A stretch of 62,730 bases of DNA from NCBI GenBank assembly GCA_946479285.1, contig CAMLFH010000027.1, forward strand, positions 1 to 62,730. The letters are read 5' to 3'. Under the pieces are notes generated by a model. It was not told the origin of the DNA. It did not search any database and was given only the letters and a program-made list of their open reading frames with translations. Origin of the DNA: an uncultured Flavobacteriales bacterium. GTDB lineage: Bacteria > Bacteroidota > Bacteroidia > Flavobacteriales > Crocinitomicaceae. Shown here piece by piece: positions 36,420-43,652 of the stretch (position 1 is the first letter of the stretch; each line of letters starts with the position of its first letter). The translations under genes were made by a program, and so were the position numbers.

Positions 36420-37394
36420 ATGAAGTTTCCACTTAATCAAAAATACATCTTTTTGTCCATTTTAGGAATATGCTCTTTGGTAGTCATTAGCTGGTTGAGC
36501 TTTTCACTAATATCAGAAGAAAAAACAATAAACGAACAGCAAAAAATTCTTTTGTTCAAAGATCGTAACGGGCTGTATGAATATAACCTTATTACCCGCA
36601 AAGAAAAGCTTCTCTTCAAAATTGCTGATTCCCTATACTTTTTGGAAAACGGTTATCATTCAAATGGAGATACTATATTCTTCGGTACATGCGGAGAGAT
36701 TCATTATTCCGCGTGCAAAGAAAATCATACGGAGCAAAATGAAAGTTATACGGAATATTATTACACCTCATTAGTCAGCAGCAAAGAAACACGCCTGTCT
36801 TCAAAAACAGCATTCACTGTTGATAATCGGTTGCTTACAATCCAATCTTCCAACTATTCTTCTGCTGGTAAACCAACCCTCGCAAGCAGTAAAAAAGAAC
36901 CTTTCAAAAGCAGAAGTGGTAATGGAGGGCGTGTTCAATACAATCAATACACTCCGCGGTTTTACTCGTCTAACACTTTAGACAAACAAACTGTTTATTC
37001 TTACCGGGGAGGAATTTATTTCGTGCAAAACAACGACACTACTTTGCTCGTGGAAAACGAAGATGGTTTTGAACCAAAATTCGGGAGAGGTAATTTCGAC
37101 CCGCAAATGCATCCCAATCACAACTATGTACTTTACAATTATCTGCCGGGAGCCTTTACGTTTAAAGATTCAGAACTTCGACTTATCAATCTTGAAACTA
37201 AGAAAGTTCACACGGTAAAATCAGGAAGCTTTAATAATCCTTCTTTTTCAACGGATGGTAAATTTATCTTATTTGACCGTTATCAAAAAGAGGCCTTTGA
37301 AAGTCATAGCAAGAATGAGATTTTCATCCTGGATTTGAGCAATTATAAAGAAACTTCCATCGGACAAGCAAATCAGGCTTATTGGCTCAAATAA
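36420..37394 (+). CDS. Membrane-anchored beta-propeller-like protein
   Basis: 324 residues from the ATG at 36420, nine bases after the preceding stop; upstream in-frame codons overlap the glycosyltransferase and are unlikely. One N-terminal membrane segment (about 9-29) anchors a periplasmic domain with TolB/WD40-like blades: FKDRNGLYEYNLITRKEKLLF, and SELRLINLETKKVHTVKSGS, PSFSTDGKFILFDRY, EIFILDLSNYKET near the end. The middle is Ser/Asn/Tyr-rich. Function unknown. Its place at the end of the glycosyltransferase run suggests a surface or assembly role, but this is inference. Confidence 0.75.
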   Translation: MKFPLNQKYIFLSILGICSLVVISWLSFSLISEEKTINEQQKILLFKDRNGLYEYNLITRKEKLLFKIADSLYFLENGYHSNGDTIFFGTCGEIHYSACKENHTEQNESYTEYYYTSLVSSKETRLSSKTAFTVDNRLLTIQSSNYSSAGKPTLASSKKEPFKSRSGNGGRVQYNQYTPRFYSSNTLDKQTVYSYRGGIYFVQNNDTTLLVENEDGFEPKFGRGNFDPQMHPNHNYVLYNYLPGAFTFKDSELRLINLETKKVHTVKSGSFNNPSFSTDGKFILFDRYQKEAFESHSKNEIFILDLSNYKETSIGQANQAYWLK

Positions 37395-37410
37395 AATTTA
37401 CTTCAATAAA

Positions 37411-37445
37411 AAAAGCGTCTAATCAGACGCCTTTTACTTTTTTAA
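37411..37445. terminator. Bidirectional terminator between the propeller gene and the small Cys-tailed gene
   Basis: GCGTCT (37415-37420) pairs with AGACGC (37425-37430) around an AATC loop. A-runs on the left and T-runs on the right allow it to work on both strands, for the gene ending at 37394 and the minus-strand gene ending at 37458. Confidence 0.75.
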
Positions 37446-37457
37446 TTGAAATCCTGC

Positions 37458-37628
37458 TTAAGATCCGCAACCAACGCATTCGATGTAGCTGTCCATCGGA
37501 CGAACACCTTCTACCTGCATTTTCAGATTGTGGATTTTGTCTTTGATGTCCATATCTGCAAACATGTCACCCGTCAACTGTGCCTCAAGCGTTGTGATTT
37601 CTTCCTGTAATTTTTGTGTGTTTTCCAT
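37458..37628 (-). CDS. Conserved-looking 56-residue protein ending in a Cys-rich tail
   Basis: Direct translation from the ATG at 37628 gives 56 residues with no membrane segment. Residues 3-40 form an amphipathic helix pair (LQEEITTLEAQLTG, MDIKDKIHNLKMQ), and the end reads IECVGCGS. The tail with two Cys separated by three positions looks like a metal-binding or redox motif, or the core of a modified peptide. I recall short flavobacterial proteins with similar CxGC-type ends but cannot name a family. It lies alone on the minus strand, sharing a terminator with the propeller gene and diverging from asnB. Codon use looks like that of its neighbours. Confidence 0.7.
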   Translation of the reverse strand: MENTQKLQEEITTLEAQLTGDMFADMDIKDKIHNLKMQVEGVRPMDSYIECVGCGS

Positions 37629-37727
37629 TTTTGAAGGGTTTAAAATGAGAATTGAAAGTTAGGAAATCTCTCTTTCCAATAAACACAGGAACTTCCTGAT
37701 TTATGAAAAGAGTTTTGAACACCTCCT

Positions 37728-37771
37728 AAAATCCTGTAGGGGCGAAAAATTTTTCGCCCCTACAGGATTTT
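37728..37771. repeat. Perfect 44-bp palindrome
   Basis: Two 22-base arms match without a mismatch or spacer; the core GGGGCGAAAAA is followed directly by TTTTTCGCCCC. It sits between the divergent small gene and asnB, three bases before a TATATTTA box. This GGGGCGAA-type palindrome resembles dispersed REP/MITE-like elements seen in several phyla. Confidence 0.9.
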
Positions 37772-37774
37772 CCC

Positions 37775-37782
37775 TATATTTA
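37775..37782 (+). promoter_or_regulatory. Candidate -7 box for asnB
   Basis: TATATTTA resembles TAnnTTTG with the last base changed. It lies 37 bases before the asnB ATG, immediately after the palindrome. Confidence 0.35.
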
Positions 37783-37818
37783 CTAGTTCCGCAAAAGCGG
37801 GTAAAACAAGAAAAGTAT

Positions 37819-39717
37819 ATGTGTGGAATAGCTGGATTTATTGACTTCAACCGAGCTTCTTCAGAACAGGATTTGGAAAGGATGACCAATTCCCTGGAGC
37901 ATCGTGGTCCGGATGGATTCGGCACATTTATGCAGAACACTTCGGAATACAAAATAGGACTGGGACACAGAAGATTGTCGATCCTTGAACTTTCCGAACT
38001 GGGAACACAACCCATGAACTGGAACCAATTCACCATTGTATTTAACGGAGAGATCTACAACTTTTCAGAAATCAAAGCCGAACTTGAAAAGCTGGGACAT
38101 TCTTTTCGGGCAGAATCGGATACCGAAATGATCCTGCATGCTTATGGAGAATGGGGTGAAAAATGCCTTGATCGCTTTATTGGAATGTTTTCATTCGTTA
38201 TTTATGATTCGAAAAAGGAAGAAATCTTCCTGGCAAGAGATCGTGCAGGCGTAAAACCTTTGTTCATCTATCAAAAAAACGGATTATTTCTTTTTGCTTC
38301 CGAACTGAAAGCTTTCCATCAGCATCCGGGTTTTGAAAAGAAGATCAATACGCCCGCTGTTCATGCTTACCTGCAATACGGAAGCGTTCCTACTCCACAT
38401 TGTATTTTTGAACATTGTTCTAAGTTACAGCCCGGACATTACGTACTCAGTTCTTTAGCCGATTTTAAATTCAGTCCTGTTCAGTATTGGAATGTGTATG
38501 ATTATTACAACAAACCAAAACTGGCTGTTTCTCCGCAAGAAGCAATCCTGGAAACAGAGCGGCTTTTAAAGTCAGCCTGCGAATACCGAATGGTTTCTGA
38601 TGTTCCGGTTGGTGTATTCCTGAGCGGCGGATACGATAGTACCTGCGTTACAGCATTGCTCCAGAAAGACCGCCCCGAAGCTTTACGAACGTTTACCATT
38701 TCAGTTCCTGATATCGGTTTGAATGAAGCGCCGTATGCACGGGAAATTGCAGCCAGACTGCATACCAATCATACTGAAACAGAATGTTCGGCACAGGATG
38801 CTATTAATTTGATCGCAGAACTTCCGTATTTCTACGACGAACCATTTGCGGATTCAAGTGCAATTCCCACTACACTCGTTTCAAAAATTGCCAAACAAAA
38901 CGTGACGGTGGCTTTAAGTGCTGATGGCGGTGACGAAGTTTTTGCAGGATATAACCGTTATGAAATGATCCTGAAATACAGCGAAAAATTGAACAAAATT
39001 CCAGGATTCGCCCGAAAAAGTATGGCTGGAGTCATGAACCTGGTTTCTGCAGATTCCATTCCGGTGCTCAAAAATAAATACAACTTTGCACAGCGCTACG
39101 AAAAAACAAAATCGATTCTTCGGAATACCAGTGACAAAAATATTATGCTCAGCCTGAGCCATTTGTTTACCGAAGATCAGATCAATCAACTGAGCACGCA
39201 ATCATTTCAGAAACTGGAAACGTATTTCGACAGTACGGAATTAAAAAATTACAGTCCTTTGGCTTTTGCCCAGGCAATGGATTATCAAACGTACCTGTTG
39301 GATGACATTCTCCAAAAAGTGGATCGGGCTTCTATGTCAGTCAGTTTAGAAAGCCGGGAACCTTTGTTGGATCATCGATTGATTGAATATGCTGCCCAAC
39401 TTCCTGATGAACTAAAATTCAGGGAAGGTTCGAAAAAATGGCTTTTGAAGGAAATTGTGCATCAATACATTCCAAAATCAGTGATGGACCGCCCTAAGAT
39501 GGGTTTTGCAATTCCAATTGAATCCTGGTTAAAGAATGAGTTACGCGATCTTTTGGAAACCTATTTATCAGAAGGAAAAATTAACGAAACCGGTCTTTTC
39601 AACTGGAAAGAAATTGAAAAACTGAAAGAGCACTTTTTATCGGGGCGAAAAGAATTCGGAGTAAAAATATGGTACCTCATTTCTTACCTGATGTGGTTTG
39701 AAAAATGGGGAAAATAA
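37819..39717 (+). CDS. asnB: Asparagine synthase-type glutamine-dependent amidotransferase
   Basis: 632 residues. N-terminal class II glutaminase domain with Cys2 as nucleophile (MCGIAGFID), then RGPDGFG and FNGEIYNF. The C-terminal synthetase domain has PP-loop SGGYDST (about 269-275; SGGLDS in classical AsnB) and SADGGDEVFAGYNRY. KVDRASMSVSLESREPLLDH is also present, so the enzyme looks intact. AsnB makes asparagine from aspartate, ATP and glutamine. AsnB-like proteins in O-antigen loci instead amidate uronic acids, and the position at the end of this glycan locus makes that a real alternative. Confidence 0.9.
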   Translation: MCGIAGFIDFNRASSEQDLERMTNSLEHRGPDGFGTFMQNTSEYKIGLGHRRLSILELSELGTQPMNWNQFTIVFNGEIYNFSEIKAELEKLGHSFRAESDTEMILHAYGEWGEKCLDRFIGMFSFVIYDSKKEEIFLARDRAGVKPLFIYQKNGLFLFASELKAFHQHPGFEKKINTPAVHAYLQYGSVPTPHCIFEHCSKLQPGHYVLSSLADFKFSPVQYWNVYDYYNKPKLAVSPQEAILETERLLKSACEYRMVSDVPVGVFLSGGYDSTCVTALLQKDRPEALRTFTISVPDIGLNEAPYAREIAARLHTNHTETECSAQDAINLIAELPYFYDEPFADSSAIPTTLVSKIAKQNVTVALSADGGDEVFAGYNRYEMILKYSEKLNKIPGFARKSMAGVMNLVSADSIPVLKNKYNFAQRYEKTKSILRNTSDKNIMLSLSHLFTEDQINQLSTQSFQKLETYFDSTELKNYSPLAFAQAMDYQTYLLDDILQKVDRASMSVSLESREPLLDHRLIEYAAQLPDELKFREGSKKWLLKEIVHQYIPKSVMDRPKMGFAIPIESWLKNELRDLLETYLSEGKINETGLFNWKEIEKLKEHFLSGRKEFGVKIWYLISYLMWFEKWGK

Positions 39718-39740
39718 TTCATCGGAAATTAAAACTTAAA

Positions 39741-39747
39741 AAGGAGG
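39741..39747 (+). promoter_or_regulatory. Strong Shine-Dalgarno sequence before the SRPBCC gene
   Basis: AAGGAGG lies four bases before the ATG at 39752. Such a complete match is unusual here, since most genes of this phylum lack one, and it fixes the start. Confidence 0.7.
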
Positions 39748-39751
39748 ATTT

Positions 39752-40627
39752 ATGGAGACAGGAAAGAATGTAACGGTTAAAACTATCATGCAATTTGATG
39801 TTCCGGTGAGCGATCTGTGGAATGCAATTACAAATCCTGCACGCTTTAAAAAATGGTATTTTCACATACCTCACTTTACCACAACCGTTGGTGAGAGTTT
39901 TGACTTTTACGAATCGGAAGCACGCAAATACCTGCATCATTGTACAGTTCTTGAATTTGAAGAAGGAAAAAAACTTGTGCACTCGTGGGAACATCCCGAA
40001 CAATCCGAAGGCTCTTCTGTTGTAACCTGGTTTGTAGAGGCAATTGATGATCACCACTCACAATTGACTTTGACACATGAAGGAGTTGAATCCTTTTCAG
40101 ATGCCGGACCGGATTTCACCCCGGAGAAATTTCAAATGGGCTGGGACGGGATCATCAAAAATTCCCTGCGCAATCATTTGCACCTCATTGAAAAGCTTCA
40201 TTTTTCCATCAATATTAACGCATCGAAGGAAAAAGTATGGAAGACGATGTGGGATAAGGAAGCTTATAAGATCTGGACTTCTCCTTTTTGTGAGGGATCT
40301 CGCTACGAAGGCGATTTAGCCCAGGATGCCCGCATTCATTTCCTGGCTCCGGATGGAAGCGGGATGTATAGTGACGTGATGTTTTTCAAGGAACACTCGC
40401 TGCTTGTTTTCAGGCATGTAGGGAATTTGAAGAATTGTTCGGAACAGGACATCGACGATGAAAGCAGGCATTGGACCGGTTGTTTTGAAGTTTACCGCCT
40501 GGTAGAAATCAACGCAAACACTACCGAATTGGAAGTAGAAGTGGATGTGACGAATGGTCATATTGAATCTATGAAAAAGAAATTCCCGCTTGGACTGGAA
40601 AAACTGAAAGAATTAAGTGAGCAATAA
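39752..40627 (+). CDS. Tandem SRPBCC (AHSA1/START-like) domain protein
   Basis: 291 residues comprising two SRPBCC domains. The first (about 5-145) has DVPVSDLWNAITNPARFKKW and GWDGIIKNSLRNHL. The second (about 148-290) has NASKEKVWKTMWDKEAYKIWTSPF and a matching C-terminal helix. These helix-grip folds bind hydrophobic ligands or act as Aha1-like factors; no specific ligand is known. It carries an unusually good Shine-Dalgarno sequence and is followed directly by a YcxB-like gene, three bases on. Confidence 0.85.
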   Translation: METGKNVTVKTIMQFDVPVSDLWNAITNPARFKKWYFHIPHFTTTVGESFDFYESEARKYLHHCTVLEFEEGKKLVHSWEHPEQSEGSSVVTWFVEAIDDHHSQLTLTHEGVESFSDAGPDFTPEKFQMGWDGIIKNSLRNHLHLIEKLHFSININASKEKVWKTMWDKEAYKIWTSPFCEGSRYEGDLAQDARIHFLAPDGSGMYSDVMFFKEHSLLVFRHVGNLKNCSEQDIDDESRHWTGCFEVYRLVEINANTTELEVEVDVTNGHIESMKKKFPLGLEKLKELSEQ

Positions 40628-40630
40628 TTG

Positions 40631-41143
40631 ATGGAAATAACGATTACCGATACAGCTGAAATGGCACAAACCAAACTCGGCTTAATGAATAAACGAATGC
40701 TTTATGTCTTTCGTTATATCAGTTTCTTTTTCTGGTTTTTGGGCCCAATCTTTTTGCTCGCCGGTTATACTTCCGGTTATACCATTCATTCCAGTTTTGA
40801 TGGTCACCATACCTATTCCGATTACCATATTGGAACGGGTATTGGAATCGGATTCCTGCTAACTGCCGGGTATTTGGAACTCTATCTTTTCAAATTTCGG
40901 AAATCGATGCGAAAATTCAAATACAGCATTGCCACTTATTTCTTTTCGGACGATGGAATAAAAACGGTATCCGATGCAGCAGAAATAGCTGTCAAGTGGA
41001 ATGCCGTTCAGGAAATTGCCTCTCAAAAAAAAGGCTTCCTGATTGCAACAAATAACTATTCCTGCCCGACCATGTTCTTTTTGAATGATCAATTCTCAAA
41101 AGCACAACTGATTTGGTTAAAAAGTAAACTCAGTAAAAAATAA
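40631..41143 (+). CDS. YcxB-like membrane protein
   Basis: 170 residues from the ATG at 40631; a TTG one codon earlier is less likely. Two transmembrane segments (about 28-50 and 70-90) are followed by a YcxB-type C-terminal beta domain (YFFSDDGIKTVSDAAEIAVKWNAVQEIASQKKGF). Function of the family is unknown. It is probably in the same transcript as the SRPBCC protein. Confidence 0.7.
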   Translation: MEITITDTAEMAQTKLGLMNKRMLYVFRYISFFFWFLGPIFLLAGYTSGYTIHSSFDGHHTYSDYHIGTGIGIGFLLTAGYLELYLFKFRKSMRKFKYSIATYFFSDDGIKTVSDAAEIAVKWNAVQEIASQKKGFLIATNNYSCPTMFFLNDQFSKAQLIWLKSKLSKK

Positions 41144-41147
41144 AATT

Positions 41148-41582
41148 ATGGCAACAGTAAACGCGTATTTAACTTTTAACGGGAACTGCGAAGAAGCATT
41201 CCTGTTTTACCAATCTGTTTTTGGTGGAGAATTCCCATACATCGGGAAATTCAAAGACATGCCGCAGGATGATCTAAACAAAATGGACCCGGAATTGAGC
41301 GAGAAAATCATGCACATTTCTCTACCGATCAGCAAAGAAACCATGTTGATGGGAAGTGACACGGGTGGTGAATGGGCCGCAAGTTTTAAACAAGGAACTA
41401 ATTTTTCTATTTCAATTACAGCTTCCAGCAAAGAAGAAGCAGATCGTTTGTTTAACGGTTTATCTGCAGGCGGCAACATAACAATGCCGATGGATAGTAC
41501 ATTCTGGGGAGATTATTTCGGAATGTGGCAGGATAAATTCGGGATCAGTTGGATGATGAGCTGGAATGAAAAACAACAATAA
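41148..41582 (+). CDS. VOC-superfamily protein, PhnB/YciI-like (3-demethylubiquinone-9 methyltransferase-type)
   Basis: 144 residues of the glyoxalase/bleomycin-resistance fold. AYLTFNGNCEEAFLFYQSVFGG is the usual opening of PhnB-like proteins, and ends with DYFGMWQDKFGISWMMSWNE. Members form dimers with a metal site; the reaction is unknown. It follows the YcxB-like gene by four bases. Confidence 0.87.
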   Translation: MATVNAYLTFNGNCEEAFLFYQSVFGGEFPYIGKFKDMPQDDLNKMDPELSEKIMHISLPISKETMLMGSDTGGEWAASFKQGTNFSISITASSKEEADRLFNGLSAGGNITMPMDSTFWGDYFGMWQDKFGISWMMSWNEKQQ

Positions 41583-41583
41583 T

Positions 41584-41880
41584 ATGCCGGAGAAACTGGA
41601 GATTACCAACAACGAAGAACTGCAGCAATTTGAGTACCGTACAGACAATGAGCTGGCAACACTTACCTATAAATTCTATAAAAAAGACATCGCATTTATG
41701 CACACGAATGTACCCGATTCTCTTGCCGGTAAGGGAATCGCGAGTGCACTTGCATCCACAGCTTTCGAGTATGCAAAAAAGATAAACAAGAAAGTGATGG
41801 TCTATTGTCCTTTTGTGGCAGCTTATTTGAAAAAGCATCCGCAATTGAAGGATCAGCTTGATAAACAGTATTTGGGATAA
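41584..41880 (+). CDS. GNAT-type N-acetyltransferase, small YjdJ-like class
   Basis: 98 residues from the ATG at 41584, one base after the VOC stop; an in-frame ATG at 41566 lies inside the VOC gene. HTNVPDSLAGKGIASALASTAFEYA is the acetyl-CoA-binding segment (xGxGxA), and VMVYCPFVAAYLKKHP follows. These short GNAT proteins bind acetyl-CoA but few are characterised. A terminator follows. Confidence 0.88.
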   Translation: MPEKLEITNNEELQQFEYRTDNELATLTYKFYKKDIAFMHTNVPDSLAGKGIASALASTAFEYAKKINKKVMVYCPFVAAYLKKHPQLKDQLDKQYLG

Positions 41881-41882
41881 GA

Positions 41883-41918
41883 GCAGGCACGTGATTAATC
41901 CCGTGCCTGCATGTTTTA
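41883..41918 (+). terminator. Rho-independent terminator after the GNAT gene
   Basis: GCAGGCACG (41883-41891) pairs with CGTGCCTGC (41902-41910), followed by ATGTTTTATTT. Confidence 0.85.
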
Positions 41919-41923
41919 TTTCG

Positions 41924-41967
41924 ATTTGAACTCCTGAGCAAAACAATTTGAACTCCTGGGCAAAATC
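41924..41967 (+). repeat. Two tandem 22-bp direct repeats upstream of the SDR-AraC pair
   Basis: Unit one starts ATTTGAACTCCTGAGCAAAA (41924) and unit two ATTTGAACTCCTGGGCAAAA (41946); 19 of 22 positions agree. They lie 18 bases before a GATCTTTG box and 46 before the SDR start. The 22-base period fits a two-turn tandem site of AraC-type proteins. Confidence 0.75.
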
Positions 41968-42012
41968 GAATCGATTCAATTGGCTGATCTTTGTCCTATA
42001 AATTCAATGTAT

Positions 42013-42828
42013 ATGAAAAAGATCATTTTAATAACAGGTGCTTCATCCGGAATGGGAAAAGTATTTGCACAAGATTTAGCAAAAGAAGGTCATATCGTTT
42101 ACGGCGCTGCCAGAAGAACCGATTTATTGAACGATTTAAACAAAAAAGGAGTTAAAACCATCGCTTTGGATGTAACGGATGACGAATCCATGAAAAATTG
42201 CGTTCAGACAATTCTGGAAAAAGAAGGTCGAATCGATGTATTGGTCAACAATGCCGGTTATGGCTCTTACGGAACGATTGAAGAAGTTTCGATGGAAGAA
42301 GCAAAACGACAATTGGATGTGAATGTTTTCGGCCTGGCCCGCATGACGCAATTGGTACTTCCGGGAATGCGCAAACAAAAAAGCGGAAAGATCATCAATA
42401 TTTCTTCCATCGGTGGAAAAATCGCAACACCTTTTGGAGCATGGTACCATGCCAGTAAATTTGCCGTGGAAGGAATGAGTGATAGTTTGCGCTTAGAAGT
42501 TGCTCCTTTTGGAATTGATGTGGTAGTAATCGAACCGGGAGGTGTAAAATCAGAATGGGCAACCATTGCTTACGAAAACCTGATGAAAACGACGCAAGAT
42601 ACTGCTTACGGTGAAATGGCCAATAAATTCAAAAAAGCTTTCGAGACAACTATTTCAAAAAATGCAGAACCGGAGGTCATTTCCCGTTTGGTTTCAAAAG
42701 CCATTACAGCAAAAAGACCCAAAACACGTTATGTTGGAGGATACATGGCTAAACCGGCTTTGTTCTTTCGCAAATGGTTTGGTGACAGAACGATGGATAA
42801 AGTATTATTGAGTCAACTTCCTAAGTAA
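42013..42828 (+). CDS. Short-chain dehydrogenase/reductase (classical SDR)
   Basis: 271 residues from the ATG at 42013, where the first Rossmann strand begins (MKKIILITGASSGMGK). Another ATG occurs at 42007. TGASSGMG is the cofactor motif, NNAGYG stabilises the beta-sheet, ISSIGG gives the catalytic Ser and YHASK the Tyr-x3-Lys. The Ala-Arg-Arg after strand two (AARRTD) favours NADP(H). Substrate unknown. It overlaps the AraC gene by one base, so the two are expressed together. Confidence 0.92.
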   Translation: MKKIILITGASSGMGKVFAQDLAKEGHIVYGAARRTDLLNDLNKKGVKTIALDVTDDESMKNCVQTILEKEGRIDVLVNNAGYGSYGTIEEVSMEEAKRQLDVNVFGLARMTQLVLPGMRKQKSGKIINISSIGGKIATPFGAWYHASKFAVEGMSDSLRLEVAPFGIDVVVIEPGGVKSEWATIAYENLMKTTQDTAYGEMANKFKKAFETTISKNAEPEVISRLVSKAITAKRPKTRYVGGYMAKPALFFRKWFGDRTMDKVLLSQLPK

Positions 42829-43634
42829 TGGCAGATCAGCTCCAGGAAAACATGTTGTTCTCATGTGTTCACGAACAGCATTTTGGTACCGAACAACTGG
42901 TTGTTCATCATGCATTGAGCATCGTGATCTCCGGGAAAATGGAAATTTTCACTCCCGAGGGATCGCGTTTCTTCGAAGAAGGAAACATGGGAATCATGCG
43001 CAAGAATACGCTGTTAAAAACTAAGAAACATCCTGCATTGGACGGACGGCCTTTTAAGTCTTTCACGATCTTCCTAACTGAAGAATTCCTGCAGCAGTTT
43101 GCTCTGAAAAACAGTATTCCTGCGCAGGAACGCTATCTGGGAAATCATTTATACGAAATTCCGGAAGAATCATTTATTAGCGGCTTTTTCCAGTCGCTTC
43201 TTCCCTACTTTGACCGGCCGGATTTCTTCACTTCCAAAATGGCTGCACTAAAAACAGAAGAGGCCGTGGAACTATTGCTCCGTCTGGACCAATCATTTTA
43301 TGGTTTTTTGTTCGACTTCAGTGAGCCCTTCAAAATTGACCTGGAAGCTTTTATGCATAAGAATTACCTGTTCAATATTCCCTTGGTCGAATTTGCCCGA
43401 TTATCCGGCAGAAGCATTTCTACTTTCAAACGTGATTTCTCTAAAACATTCCGGGAAACTCCGGAAAAATGGCTGAAACAGCAACGGCTTTCCGAAGCGA
43501 AAAATTTACTTCAGAATACGAAATTAAGACCCTCGGATGTGTATCTTCACGTGGGATTTGAGAATTTCTCCCATTTCTCAAATGCTTTCAAAAATTACTT
43601 CGGATACAATGCTTCAAGTGTTACCAGTCCGTAA
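42828..43634 (+). CDS. AraC-family transcriptional regulator
   Basis: 268 residues. A cupin-type N-terminal sensing half (VVHHALSIVISGKMEIFTPEG) and a C-terminal HTH_18 domain (about 170-268). The domain has FNIPLVEFARLSGRSISTFKRDFSKTFRETPEKWL as the first helix-turn-helix and VYLHVGFENFSHFSNAFKNYFG as the second. It overlaps the SDR stop by one base (TAATG). The upstream 22-bp tandem repeat is a natural candidate for its own operator; this is inference. Confidence 0.92.
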   Translation: MADQLQENMLFSCVHEQHFGTEQLVVHHALSIVISGKMEIFTPEGSRFFEEGNMGIMRKNTLLKTKKHPALDGRPFKSFTIFLTEEFLQQFALKNSIPAQERYLGNHLYEIPEESFISGFFQSLLPYFDRPDFFTSKMAALKTEEAVELLLRLDQSFYGFLFDFSEPFKIDLEAFMHKNYLFNIPLVEFARLSGRSISTFKRDFSKTFRETPEKWLKQQRLSEAKNLLQNTKLRPSDVYLHVGFENFSHFSNAFKNYFGYNASSVTSP

Positions 43635-43652
43635 AGATTTACTTTTACAGCT

